In this document: positions 1 to 10,607 of the stretch, piece after piece | Layout of the letters: each line of letters opens with the position of its first letter | How positions within the stretch are numbered: position 1 is the stretch's first letter | Assembly: GCA_947247005.1 (NCBI GenBank) | Contig: OX365949.1 | Span: forward strand, 17,177,130-17,241,129 | Direction of reading: 5' to 3' | From: Spisula solida | Lineage: Eukaryota > Mollusca > Bivalvia > Venerida > Mactridae | Length of the DNA stretch: 64,000 nucleotides | The notes under the pieces: generated by a model | The model's database searches: none | The model's input: the letters and a program-made list of their open reading frames with translations, nothing else | Told to the model about the DNA's origin: nothing | Position numbers and translations under genes: made by a program

Positions 1-3000
1 TTATTGTTAAGTTTGATGACTTGTCCGGCAACATTTTCATCGTTCATTAACAACAGCATAGTAGCTCTAGGTTTGGTGGTTCTATTGATACCCAGTTGGT
101 CGTCCAGCTCGCTAGAGAAATAATGTAGCATACGTTCTGTTAGTTATGTGTTAATTGCCATCTGTATTGAGCAACCATTTGTCTTAAGCAACCAATCTGA
201 TTACATCACGAAACATACACCCAGATTTATGATGTCTGTCTAGGTGATGACATAGTGACGTAACGTATTTCCAAACTATCGGGTTGACATATAAAAAAAG
301 ATCGACCGATGTTTTAATGTAACCCCCCCCCCCAGAGTGAATGCAGAAACGTGCTCTGCGGATTTTTAAACAATAACTTGACCGTTAAGGCGTAAATCCA
401 TTGACTAAAGTTGTTCATTAATTCGGAGCTTACAAGACCCTATATTCGTACATTGCATTGGCTGACCAATTTACCAAATTTGCCGTTTCCTCTTAACAAT
501 TCTTAGGCAAATATAAACAGACAATACATTGACAAGTCAACACTCGAAGTTCAAGGTCAGAATGTAACAAACCTAAGTCTGACATCTCCTCCTATCTCGA
601 TGTCATCAATATCGGGGTAACACGTCACTGGTATTTGTTTATCTTCCCAAGTTTGATATAATGACTTCTTCTGAATGACCACTTTAAATGTTTGACCCTA
701 AAGACAAAATAGCAATCAGAGAAATAGTGCATAGGTTAAAAATTGTACAACATACTTAAGAGTTTTGTTATACTGTGCCATGTGCATTGAAATGTATATC
801 AAGCCCTCAAATGGACCCTTTACAAAGGAGCAATTATCATTATACTTTATAAATACACGATAAAATTTGGCGGGGAATAATTTAATGTTGTACTTTGTAA
901 TCATATCAACCAAAATTTGTGGAAACGTCAACTGGTCATTTTAGTGACCTAACCCTGCACGGGGACATTTACGTGCAGTCCGTACCACGTGCTGTTAACA
1001 CTGCAATATATGTGCAGGTGTTGTCACTGGTTTGAAATACGTGAACATGTACAGATGGAATGTGAAAAAGCTAAGTTACCAGTTTTCGAGGGACGCTTTT
1101 TGACATTTTATCTTTCCCTGGTCATTGGGCTAGATACGGAAACATTGTAATATTGCTCTTAGGTACTTAGGAATTTTCACCAATTTGGAGTCTCACTTAT
1201 AAGGTAATGACGTTGACGAGTTGTTTTAAAATAAGGCTTTATGTCCTACACATAGCATAGACAAAACCTTGCTATCAGGCGGATAGAAAAGATCTCCAAT
1301 CAAGACCTATGGACAAGAACAAAACAACAGTCAGTCACTGACTCCATCCTACAGAAGAAGTGGAGATGAATTGGCCACACCCTCAGAAGACCACGGCCTA
1401 ATATTGCCAGACAAGTCATTTACTGGAACCCACAAGGCACCAGGAGAAAAGGAAGGCCGAAGACATCTTGGCGAAGAACCCTGGACATGGGCTTGAGGAA
1501 GTTAATGTTGTCATGGGAAGAAGCGAAAGCAGAGGTCACAGACGTACTCGATGGAAAGCTGTAGTGGAGGCCCTATGCTCCAATGGGAATGAAGAGAACT
1601 AATGTAAAATGTACATACTATTTCTGTCGTGTTGATACTAAAGATCGAAACGAGTATTGAGTCATGACTGCACTTTTAGCTTTATACTTTAAAGGGACTG
1701 CCTCACATATTGGTATATTGCAAAAATAAAATAAAATTGTCAAATATTCGCATAGTTTTGGTATAGTTGCTTGTATATCCCATAAACAACCACACTGACA
1801 TATAAAATAACTTTTTGTAGTTATCTAGTATTTTTACATCATAAATTCTATAGGGTATTAATACCCTATAGAATTAACACTACTATTACTTAAAGTGTCT
1901 GAAATGTGTTCGCATTTGATGAAAACGAATAGAAAAACGAACCAAATCCTCACTGATGTTTACGCTGTAGTTTGTTGATGTTACAGTTCGATCACGAGTG
2001 AATTACATAGTTCACAAAGCATGTAGGAAGGAAACTAAGCGCTTTTTTTCAAGAATAAAATACTCAGTGGGCGACATCGAGAGTGGATAAAATTGCTTTT
2101 TGGAGCAAATCTTTCATAAAGCAACCGTCAGTGGCTTTCTATTATATCAGTACTTGGTTAGGTTGGAAAATCATGATATACAAAAAATTTAGCCCAATCT
2201 GTTAGGCAGCACCATTAAAAAGTAGATACCCTAAGGTTACGACTCAGAGTCTAGTTTACCACTAACGCGTGACCAATTTATATTTTTATTTTCAAAACTA
2301 CTGTAAATTATAACTCACAGCATGTAAAACATACCCAATCAATGTTGCATTCCTCAAAGTCAAATTCCACATGTGATTCTACATGGCTGGTATCATGACG
2401 ACAGTCTGGTCCCCGGTCCTGTATATAGATGATACCACCATCAGTAGCACCACGGACTGTTACTGTTACCTTCCCTTGTAAGCAACTTGTTAACTCAACT
2501 GTAATAAAATGAAAATTAGTATATAATATAAATGCAGTTTTTGTAGAAAAAAATCAACGCTCAAAATAGCACAATCTGCAATACGTGCAGTACTGATTTA
2601 TGTAAACATTACCTTTTTTTTTTTTGCTTTTGGCTAAAAGTTTTAAGTGACATTGTTACTAGAGCAAGTTAAAACACAATATACATGATAATTACATGAC
2701 CTTTTTTGTATATACTATATCATTTATTGCTCCTACATGTTGGATCATTATCAATAGAAGTATACGAATACTAAACTTTTATAAAAACAGTTTATCAATA
2801 ACGAACTATAAATACTTGTGTGAATTCTAAAAAAGAATATAATTGTTTTGTTAATACAATGACACTTAACCTGATGAAGTTATAAAACGAAACGCGTAGT
2901 TTAGTAAGTTGTCTTGTGTTTTCTTTTCATTTAATTGTGTGAATTATACAGCAATACATACCCATTGGTTGGAACTGCGCATTGACATTGGTTGTAGTCA

Positions 3001-3049
3001 AAACTAGTGACGTCATCACAAATGACGTCAGCACAAACACTATTGACAT
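1..3049 (-). CDS. Secreted ZP (zona pellucida) domain protein, partial (first four coding exons)
   Basis: Four exons read in phase on the minus strand: 3049-2962, 2498-2335, 697-573 and 111-1, the last running off the window. Exon 1 starts with ATG at 3049-3047 and encodes a hydrophobic signal peptide, with likely cleavage after the N-A at residues 23-24. The ZP domain follows at once, from about residue 30. Cysteines 35, 62, 80 and 110 have the ZP-N spacing (pairs C1-C4 and C2-C3 expected), with the typical G-I-I-Y strand at 51-54. Exon 4 starts the ZP-C half (MLLLMNDEN, then a G-Q-V-I strand). All borders are GT-AG and phases match (1, 0, 2). ZP proteins polymerise as extracellular matrix, egg-coat, cuticle or apical-membrane filaments. 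The C-terminal half, any furin site and the membrane anchor are outside the window, so the subfamily cannot be named. Confidence 0.8.
1268..1602 (+). pseudogene. LINE reverse-transcriptase C-terminal relic
   Basis: Reading from CGG at 1280, the translation has the conserved tail of endonuclease/reverse-transcriptase (LINE ORF2) proteins: N-x-D-L-W-x-R-T-K-Q near the start, then K-W-R followed by I-G-H-T-L-R-R, then WNPQGTRRKGRP and W-R-R-T-L. In-frame stops interrupt it (TGA where the family has tryptophan in the W-R-W-I-G-H motif, and TAG near the end), so it is a dead 5'-truncated copy. It lies in the second intron (between the second and third coding exons) of the ZP gene, in the opposite orientation. 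The exact clade (RTE, CR1 or relative) cannot be set from this fragment. Confidence 0.75.
1688..2218 (+). mobile_element. Non-autonomous TIR element, family A, copy 1 (about 530 bp)
   Basis: The left end TTTAAAGGGACTGCCTCACA is matched by an inverted, diverged right end (GTTAGGCAGCACCATTAAAA near 2201-2220). The same sequence occurs in opposite orientation at 19397-19936, which defines the element's length. The centre carries a perfect 30-bp palindrome at 1845-1874 (core TATAGGGTATTAATACCCTA). No coding capacity is seen. The element sits in a ZP-gene intron. No clear target duplication could be assigned, so the superfamily is unknown. Confidence 0.7.
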
Positions 3050-3676
3050 GTTCTGAAGAAAAATAGCTAGGTAGTAAGTATTGTAGTAGAATGGAAAACA
3101 TTATTTTATACTTTAGCGTTAATGTATTACAATGTCATCACCCATTTACAGGGTCAGCAAATTCCAAGGACATACTTTCTTGAATGTGTGACATCAGAAG
3201 CTACATGACGGTTATTAAACCACAGGAACTTGCATAATTAAAAAAAATGGGAAAATAAATGAATTTAAAAAAAAATTGAAAAAAACCACTACTGTAGAGC
3301 CTGTATTAAAATATATGAGAGCGTTAACCGTCTAACATTGACCTTATGTATCCAAGTCGGCAGCCTTAACCAGTAGGCTACGAGGACTGACATGTAAGAA
3401 ACAGAATGAGTCGGTTAAGGTATTTCTATCCACTTGGACGATAAATGGTAACATTGGACTATGTTCCGTATGACATACATGTACATTGCATTTAACGTTT
3501 GAATTCTCTGATGACGTTGAACTACACCTCCCAAATTAAGAACTGGGTGATAACCTATTACAAGTGACTTTTTATTGTCAACAGTAGACAGCTAAATGCT
3601 CAATATATTTTAATTCAATGTGAGAAATGTGAGAAATCATGGTCTAACTACTACAAAACTTGGAACAAAATGCAGG

Positions 3677-3895
3677 TATAGTTCGCCGGAGATAACACTA
3701 GCCTTTGTTTACAAATAAAAATGAAAATTAAATACATTTTCGATATTCACTTTTGTTTAAAATTTGTGCATATACACTTTTAATGATATACTCTTTAAAT
3801 ATACACTGATAACTGGCGGCCAGTCGACCGTGCAGTGTTTATAATTTGCTTTGTTTGTTTATTGATAAGGCTAGAGTTTTCCCCGGCGAACTATA
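3677..3895. mobile_element. MITE with about 30-bp terminal inverted repeats
   Basis: The left end TATAGTTCGCCGGAGATAAC and the right end (reading inward on the other strand TATAGTTCGCCGGGGAAAAC) form imperfect terminal inverted repeats of about 30 bp that both continue to CTAGCCTT. The interior is AT-rich with no reading frame. The outer TA on each side could be a TA target duplication of the Tc1/mariner kind; this is inference. It lies in the putative 5' intron of the ZP gene. Confidence 0.65.
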
Positions 3896-4054
3896 TTGTC
3901 GAGCACTTTTAACCTGTCGCTAATTAATCCCCGAGTGTTTTCGTTATTGCACCGTAAGAATGTTTTGATTAGTTAAAATAACATCTCTGATTGGACAACG
4001 GATACGCACGGATATTCAAGGGTGACACGTTAAACGTGCTAGGTAATACATATA

Positions 4055-4246
4055 TATAGGTACATTTCTAACTTGGGTAGCTAAACGGGGGGATTAACTG
4101 TACAAACTCTATGGTTTAAGTACATAAACATGCATAACCTAGAAATACACATATACGTATCTATAGGTGTATTTCTAGGTTATGCATAATTAAGTTTATA
4201 CAGTAAATCCCCCCGTTTAGCTATCCAAGTTGAAAATTTACCTATA
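4055..4246. mobile_element. Two copies of a short (about 100-bp) MITE in head-on inverted array
   Basis: Copy one (4055-4155, reverse) and copy two (4162-4246, forward) share ends of the form TATAGGTGTATTTCTAGG and a block CCCCCCGTTTAGCTA near the other end. A third single copy lies at 53399-53498 in an AMDHD1 intron. The pair forms a large hairpin with a loop of about 6 nt. No coding capacity. Confidence 0.65.
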
Positions 4247-5046
4247 ATAATAAGTTGACTGGCCATTTTGATAATTTGCTGTATATTTGTCTGAAGAACA
4301 GATACACGTACTGTTTACAGTTTATTGCTTATATATAGATATACATTATAATAAGATTTGTTTAATATTATTTTTGGTCACAATGGTCGTCAGTATTACA
4401 GTCATACCGAGTTATGCCTTTGAGAAAAATCTACATAATTTTAACATAATTATATACATTACATAAGTAAATATACATACAAATAAATAGTGAACAACTA
4501 AAATGTCGAACCTGTTTAATATCCATTGTAGTTGAGTCAAATACTGTAAACTGTTATAGCTTTTCAATTTTTAACTCTTATAGGAGTTTCAATTGATTTT
4601 TTACAAAGCGAAAAAAACAGTGTCAATTTTCATGAAACAATAAAAATAAACAATACAAGATATATCATTATTAAGATCGTTAAAATAGATCTGTAAATAT
4701 TTAGCATGAAAGGGATTATCTACTTGTGTTCAAAATCCGTGCTTTACAGTTAATTCAAAACCTATAGACTATTATAAAGAGTATCGTTAATTTACCAACA
4801 ACCCTTTATCAAACAATAATATACTCACCCCTGTTTTATTTTATTTTACAATGTGACACGTGACTCGTTTTATGCAATATCATTGCAGTATGTTAAAATA
4901 AAAATAAAGGTGCGATCTCTTCATTTCGTTTCAAAATTTAAAACAAAAGATGTGAACATAAAGTTGGAAATAAAGCATAAAAAATGAGTGCGTTCCTTTA
5001 GCCTTGCAGTACATTAATCAATTAATTTAAGATATTAAAATGTTAC

Positions 5047-5200
5047 CTATCTTGGACGTAACACACGGTAATTGTTCTTGGCAGGGTAACACAACGTAAC
5101 GTCAAAACGCAATCGGGACACCTCGGACAATTTCTTACGAATCATCAAAATGCCGTACGGACCGTTCCGATTGGTCAAAATGGCGCTTTACAAGCTGTGA
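5047..5200 (-). promoter_or_regulatory. Candidate promoter and 5' untranslated exon of the ZP gene
   Basis: On the minus strand a CCAAT motif (complement of ATTGG at 5170-5174) and an adjacent GCGCCATTTT box (complement of 5177-5186) lie just upstream of a stretch that ends in a good splice donor, GATAG/GTAACA, at 5047/5046. A matching acceptor, CTTCAG, lies directly before the ZP start codon at about 3052. The arrangement fits a short noncoding first exon spliced to the signal-peptide exon. This is inferred from motifs only; the transcription start is not visible. Confidence 0.3.
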
Positions 5201-5356
5201 TTGATTAACCTTTCCTAACCGCTCTAAAACAGTCGATAATATAAGGGTGTCTTGGAACAGGGAGGAGCTATCACCAAACTGAACAAAATATATGCACGAT
5301 AAGGCAGTAATGAAACATTACGTTCGAAGGTTTTTGATACTTTTGAATATATGTTA

Positions 5357-5590
5357 TACATTTGACGCCATATGGTACATTTGATGTATGAGAAATACTT
5401 TTGACGCCATATGGTACATTTGATGTATGAGAAATACTTTTGACGTCATATAGTACATTAAATTTTGATGTATGAGAAATACTTTTGACGCCATATAGTT
5501 CATTTGATGTATGAGAAATACTTTTGACGTCATATGGTACATTTGTTGTATAAGGAATACATTTGACGCCATTTAGTACATTTGAGGAAA
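5357..5590. repeat. 39-bp tandem repeat, about 6 copies
   Basis: The unit combines TTTGACGCCATATGGTACAT and TTGATGTATGAGAAATACT; copies differ by single bases and one has a few extra bases near 5460. Because 39 is a multiple of three, each frame stays open and gives a repetitive pseudo-protein on the minus strand (H-T-S-N-V-P-Y-G-V-K-S-I-S), which I do not regard as a gene. Confidence 0.85.
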
Positions 5591-5600
5591 TATGATACAT

Positions 5601-6270
5601 TCACGCAATATGGTACATTTGATGTAGTGTGATACAATTGATGTCATGTGACGCTTTGCTATATGCGGTACATTCGACGCTATATGGAATGTATATTACG
5701 TGATGCGTATGACGTAATTTTTGACTTAAATCCTAAGGAAATATGACTACATTCCGGTATAGTACAATGAATTTACAATGAACCCTTTCATACCATAACA
5801 TCTTACAGTCATTAAAACACATATTCGTCATTATATAAAGCACAGTTTGATTAAAGTTAACATGGAAAGCTGATATTGCATGTTGGAAGTCATAAAATCA
5901 AGATTTATTGGGAGGTGAGTTTAGGAGTAAATGATTATATACGGTTTGGTCGATAAATGCGCAGATTGGCGTGAATATGAAATGGGTTGCTATTTTACAG
6001 TCGGGTATATTTGTCTGTCCTAACCCTTAATCAAAGATTCAAGATGAATGGCCGTCTTATTTACAGAACAATGTATCTTTTTTGTGGGTGCAGAATTATC
6101 CCTTATCCATTACAAATCCCGCCCATTTCAACGCTCGTAAAGGTCACTGACGACTAACATATATCTTAATAGAATTATATGTTGTCAGAAAACGTATTGA
6201 AAATAGTTTATTGTTAATAGCGGTAATAAAAATTCAAATCACCTGTAAATTGCAGTGATTTTCACGGTCG
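5601..6270. other. Intergenic stretch without recognised features
   Basis: AT-rich sequence. Degenerate continuation of the upstream repeat (GGTACATT motifs) is visible to about 5690; beyond that no exon, RNA gene or repeat was recognised. Confidence 0.4.
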
Positions 6271-6278
6271 TGTTGTCT

Positions 6279-6557
6279 TTATGGGACACCTGTGACGTGT
6301 GATGAAAATGGCTGATAAAGTCGAAATCTTAATTTACTTATTGAATTCTTTGAAGCGTTTTGAAACAGAATATCTTCGTCTGTCAACAGACGTTCTTTGA
6401 AGACCTCAGTGACAAATATACCCGGTTTGGTGGCCCAGGACGATAAATCTATCGGTAATGTTTCAAACGGTTTGGATGAAAGCACATCCGAAAATATGTC
6501 CTCACAACAAGTATCATGTGACCAGGGCATATCTCGTGCTTTGTTACATAACGCCAT
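6279..6557 (-). CDS. Unassigned reading frame, possibly a first exon
   Basis: An open frame of 92 codons starts at an ATG in excellent context (AACATGGCG at 6557-6555). Its composition is protein-like: MALCNKARDMPWSH at the start, a C-C pair at residues 17-18, then alternating hydrophobic and charged residues. A plausible splice donor (AATAA/GTAAAT) falls about 75 codons in, so the true product could splice onward to the left, though no partner exon was found. I do not recognise the family. It could be a chance frame; the start context and natural-looking codon use are the only support. Confidence 0.28.
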   Translation of the reverse strand: MALCNKARDMPWSHDTCCEDIFSDVLSSKPFETLPIDLSSWATKPGIFVTEVFKERLLTDEDILFQNASKNSISKLRFRLYQPFSSHVTGVP

Positions 6558-6619
6558 GTTATTTTTAATAAAATGTAATACGACGCGCTTTATTAATCTG
6601 TTTTAAATAACAGTTATGA

Positions 6620-7384
6620 TTCATCAATGTTTTAGCTCACTTTCAACGTGGTGAAGTCATCATTGTGTTAGGAAATAAAAGGTATTTTAATAGTCTCAAA
6701 TAAAGCATTTGATAGGGTTGGTGAAAACCACCATTGAAATTCTATGCCGATGATATATCTATATTGCAAGCCAATAAATAATTTATAAAAATAAAAATAC
6801 TATATTAATTGCAGAGTCGTATTTACTTACAATTTGCCGTCATAGTGCTACCTTGAACATGTTTATTTTTTGCGCAACACGTTCATTTGATTGCACATTA
6901 AACATGCATTGATTGACATTGAACACGCGGTTGTCAGTTTTAAGCAGAATTTCAGCAAATTAGTTGGTGAAACCATTTTTATTTCCGATCTATGTTTGGG
7001 ATCCTCAATTCATCACTCGTTCTTCATATGGCGACCAAGATGTCCCTTATTTAAAAATGAAATGCAGATGTTTGTTTTATAATGGACAAAAATATTCCTC
7101 GGTTAGCACGCCTGACAAGCGCACTCGGTAGATCAGGGCAATGTTCCGTCATGGCAATACTGTAGCGCACAGTCAACCCAGAGCCACACAGAAACGACAC
7201 CAGCGCCTACAACTAGCCATCCACGCAAGAATCAGACATATAACTAACCATGCACATACCCAAAAATGGAATATTCAAGCAAGCCTATATACTCACTCCG
7301 CAATGAATGACACACTGTGGACTTCGAATTCTGTGCATAATTAGCCATAAAGGGAGGTAATTATAAATGATAACTACACTGAAG
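6620..7384. other. Intergenic stretch without recognised features
   Basis: No exon, RNA gene or obvious repeat seen on either strand. Short open frames here have no recognisable motif. Confidence 0.4.
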
Positions 7385-7640
7385 TGTTATGGAGAGCGGT
7401 GACCTACATGTAATACTTGTGCTTTGTGGTCGAGAGATCCTTGCTTCGGTCCCCATAACTATGTGTCTCTTCTCAATATCACTGAGCAAGAACTTGCCAC
7501 ATGCTCCACATCACTCAGGTATGAATGGGATGGGAACCTGAGATGGTCAACGTTGGTGCCAGGTGTGACAGCCGACTTGTGAATGGTCCGTTTGTTTATT
7601 CGGCTAAATGGACGCATGTCTGAACGTAAACTTAAACGTG
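7385..7640 (+). mobile_element. Probable tRNA-derived SINE (degraded)
   Basis: A tRNA-like head with a recognisable internal promoter B-box (GCTTCGGTCCC at 7443-7453) is followed by a body with GAGCAAGAACTTGCCACATG and TCACTCAGGTATGAATGGG, a layout typical of mollusc SINEs. No cloverleaf can be drawn, so it is not a functional tRNA gene. Confidence 0.45.
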
Positions 7641-8985
7641 ATACCGGTTACTGGTTGTAATGTACTAATAAAGTACACGGGCATATAACAGAAAGCGCAA
7701 GTTCGTGTGGAATAATACACGTTAGTACTTGTTGAAAACTAAACATTGCCGAAAAAATGACACAAACGCCTATTGCCAACAAGGTAATCGCCCTAGCTAA
7801 ATTGCATTGTCAGTAACACCATATATATAATATGAGTAACTAGATTCGATTTGAACTCTTTGTTTGTATGTTCGTATGATATGTCCGCATTTTTTGTTGG
7901 TAATTGTCTACAATGCCAAGTGGGATCGTGAGAACACGTTATGGAGCACCGTGCATAGTCACGTGACAGCCTCGTTATGATATGAGTCATGACGCCATTT
8001 TATATCCTTATTTAATCAAACATGAAGCAGGTCACTTTTTGACCAAATATATCATTATATAATGCCATGATATAACATAGAATCTTGTAATCTATAGTTT
8101 AAACCGTCTGTTCACAAAGTGGGATTAACTATTACCATCAAGTCTTTAAATGGATGACAACGATATTATGTTTCTTTTAATTCGTGCAAGAATTATCACA
8201 ATAGCACATTCGGTGTTTTTGCCAAATTTGCAAATATCATTTTAATGAAATTAATCCAGATTAAATGCTTCTGTGCTAGTGGCGGTTAACAGATAGGGAT
8301 AAACTCGAGCCGACTTGAGCCATATAAAGTGACCCATTGCACGAAATGCCAGTATACGATATCCGCTGGGTGGGGTAAATGGTAAAATATTTTGCGTCCT
8401 CAGATCATTATCGCTGTGCTAAGTTCGGATGTCGACAACAAATTAAACAAGATGTTGGTATGTGTTACTGTGAAATAGCTATTAAGTCGCGAAAGCATCC
8501 TTACAGAATCTAATTTGAATTAGATTCGGATACGTGTAAACAAAGACTAAATAAGCCTAAAGAAGTAAACACCCATTTTAATTGTTGGTATTAAGAAACT
8601 GATAGGTGCCTATGAAAGCATTATCCCAGTACTTCAAAGGATACATTCATTTTGTAAATCATTAGACAGACATAAGTATTTAATTTCACTGTTAGGTTCG
8701 TCACCAAAGCCATCAACATAGTTGGGTAAATGTATCTAGATGTGGTGTAACAATATCACCCTCTGTGTGTTATATGATGTTATCAGCCACTACTTCCTTC
8801 CCTACAATGTGTTTTATATTGTAATCACATCATGTAAAACCTTTAAATATAATTACTTGGCTTTCTATTCGTGTAGTCAAATATGAGTTGCTTAGTCAGT
8901 AATGAGGATTGCAACAAAGGTCCTCGTTGAAGCTACAATAAGCTATGTAAAAAGGCCAATTTCATGTACATATACATTTGTATAA

Positions 8986-9090
8986 ATGAAGATAAGGTAT
9001 AGTCCAGAGAATTTGACAGGACTCTCGAACTTCTATTTGCATAATTCAACAGCTGATGTATTGTCTATATTTATAACCCCGGTCGTATGT
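8986..9090 (+). repeat. Dispersed repeat, copy 1 (inverted partner near 18.9 kb)
   Basis: The block with GAGAATTTGACAGGA, then ACTTCTATTTGCATAATTCA and ACAGCTGATGTAT is found in reverse complement at about 18890-18955 with scattered mismatches. The family is unidentified, with neither terminal repeats nor coding potential evident. Confidence 0.5.
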
Positions 9091-9462
9091 TTTCATAAGC
9101 GGGGACTATCACGAAGACGCTCGAGGTGTAAATACCAACACAAATCTAAAGGACCGATATTGCACGATTTGCTCGCGGAAATTTATATATTCAACGCAAG
9201 AACCTTGTAATATATTCATGCATAAAGGTCAGGATCATGTCAAATTATCTGTGCTATACTGAAACTAAATCCTGTTAAACTTCATTTACTTCATTCAACG
9301 TCCCACACTGAACATGTCTTCATTAGGTACAAACAGTAGCTTGTCTTCACCCATTGGGCATATTGTCACTATAATCTTCCAATGCTCAGTCCTGACATTT
9401 TGTGTATCGGTGTTCTCCCTTTAACGATATGATCGCAGATTTCTGCCCATTTTCGTCTGTGT

Positions 9463-9471
9463 TTATATCGC
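9463..9471 (+). repeat. Target-site duplication, left copy
   Basis: The 9-bp sequence TTATATCGC directly precedes the left end of the foldback element and is repeated exactly at 13054-13062 directly after its right end. Confidence 0.85.
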
Positions 9472-9771
9472 ATGTGCGTGAAGTTAGCAGCCAGTTGCCA
9501 GTTGCCAGTAGCCGATTCAAAGTTTTGAATCGGGAATTGGCAAATGGCAGCTAACTTCACAACCTAGCTGACAATTCGAATTTTTCTATAGAATCGGCAA
9601 CTGCGAACTGGCAGCCAGCAGTCAATTCAAAATTAAATATAGGATCGAATTGGCAACTGCGAACTGGAAGCCAGCTGCCAATTCGATGTTCCTAGTGGAC
9701 ACGAATTGGCAACTGGCAGCTAGCAGCCGATTCAAATATTTTTCTTAAAAAATATTTTAACTCAGAAAAAT

Positions 9772-10607
9772 CGAATTGGCAACTGGTAACTGGCAGCCAG
9801 CAGCCGATTCAAATTGTTCTCAGAAAATTCGAATTGGTAACTGGGAACTGGCAGCCAGCAGCCGATTCAAAATGTTCTCAAAAAATATTTTAACGCAGAA
9901 AAATCGAATTGGCAACTGGCAACTGGCAGCCAGCAGCCGATTCAATTTTTTCTCAAAAAAATATTTTAACTCAGAAAAATCGAATTGGCAACTGGCAACT
10001 GGCAGCCAGCAGCCGATTCAAATTTTTCTCAAACAAATATTTTAACTCAGAAAAATCGAATTGGCAACTGGCAACTGGCAGCCAGCAGCCGATTCAAATT
10101 GTTCTCAAAAAAATTCGAATTGGCAATTGGCAACTGGCAGCCAGCAGCCGATTCAAATTTTTCTCAAAAAATATTTTAACTTAGAAAAATCGAATTGGCA
10201 ACTGGCAACTGTCAGTCAGCAGCCGATTCAAATTTTTCTCAAAAAAATATTTTAACTCGGAAAAATCGAATTGGCAACTGGTAACTGGCAGCCAGCAGCC
10301 GATTCAAATTTTCTCAAAAAAATATTTTAACTCAGAAAAATCGAATTGGCAACTGGCAACTGGCAGCCAGCAGCCGATTCAATTTTTTCTTTAAATAATC
10401 GAATTGGCAACTGGCAGCCAGCAGCCGATTCAAATTTTCTCAAAAATCAAATTGGCAACTGGCAACTGGCAGCCAGCAGCCGATTCAAATATTTTTTTTT
10501 AAAAATGTTTTAACTCAGAAAAATCGAATTGGCAACTGGCAGCCAGCAGCCGATTCAAAGTTTTCTAAAAAAAAAATTTAATCAGAAAAATCGAATTGGC
10601 AACTGCA
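9772..10607 (+). repeat. Left-arm array of 76-bp subrepeats
   Basis: About ten units, each with an AT-rich half (TTTTCTCAAAAAATATTTTA) and a GC-richer half (TTGGCAACTGGCAGCCAGCA), the latter containing one to three copies of a GGCAACT 7-mer. Some units lack the AT-rich spacer or are shortened, as expected from unequal exchange. Confidence 0.85.

Noticed and set aside
112..142. Longer version of the fourth ZP exon using the acceptor CTAACAG near 140
   Set aside because: That acceptor needs phase 1, but the previous exon ends in phase 2; the TTTCTCTAG acceptor at 112 gives the correct phase and continues the ZP frame.
5271..5600. 109-codon minus-strand frame with repeated H-T-S-N-V-P-Y-G-V-K-S-I-S
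   Set aside because: It is the translation of a 39-bp tandem repeat (multiple of three) and lacks any domain; a second frame on the same strand is equally open.
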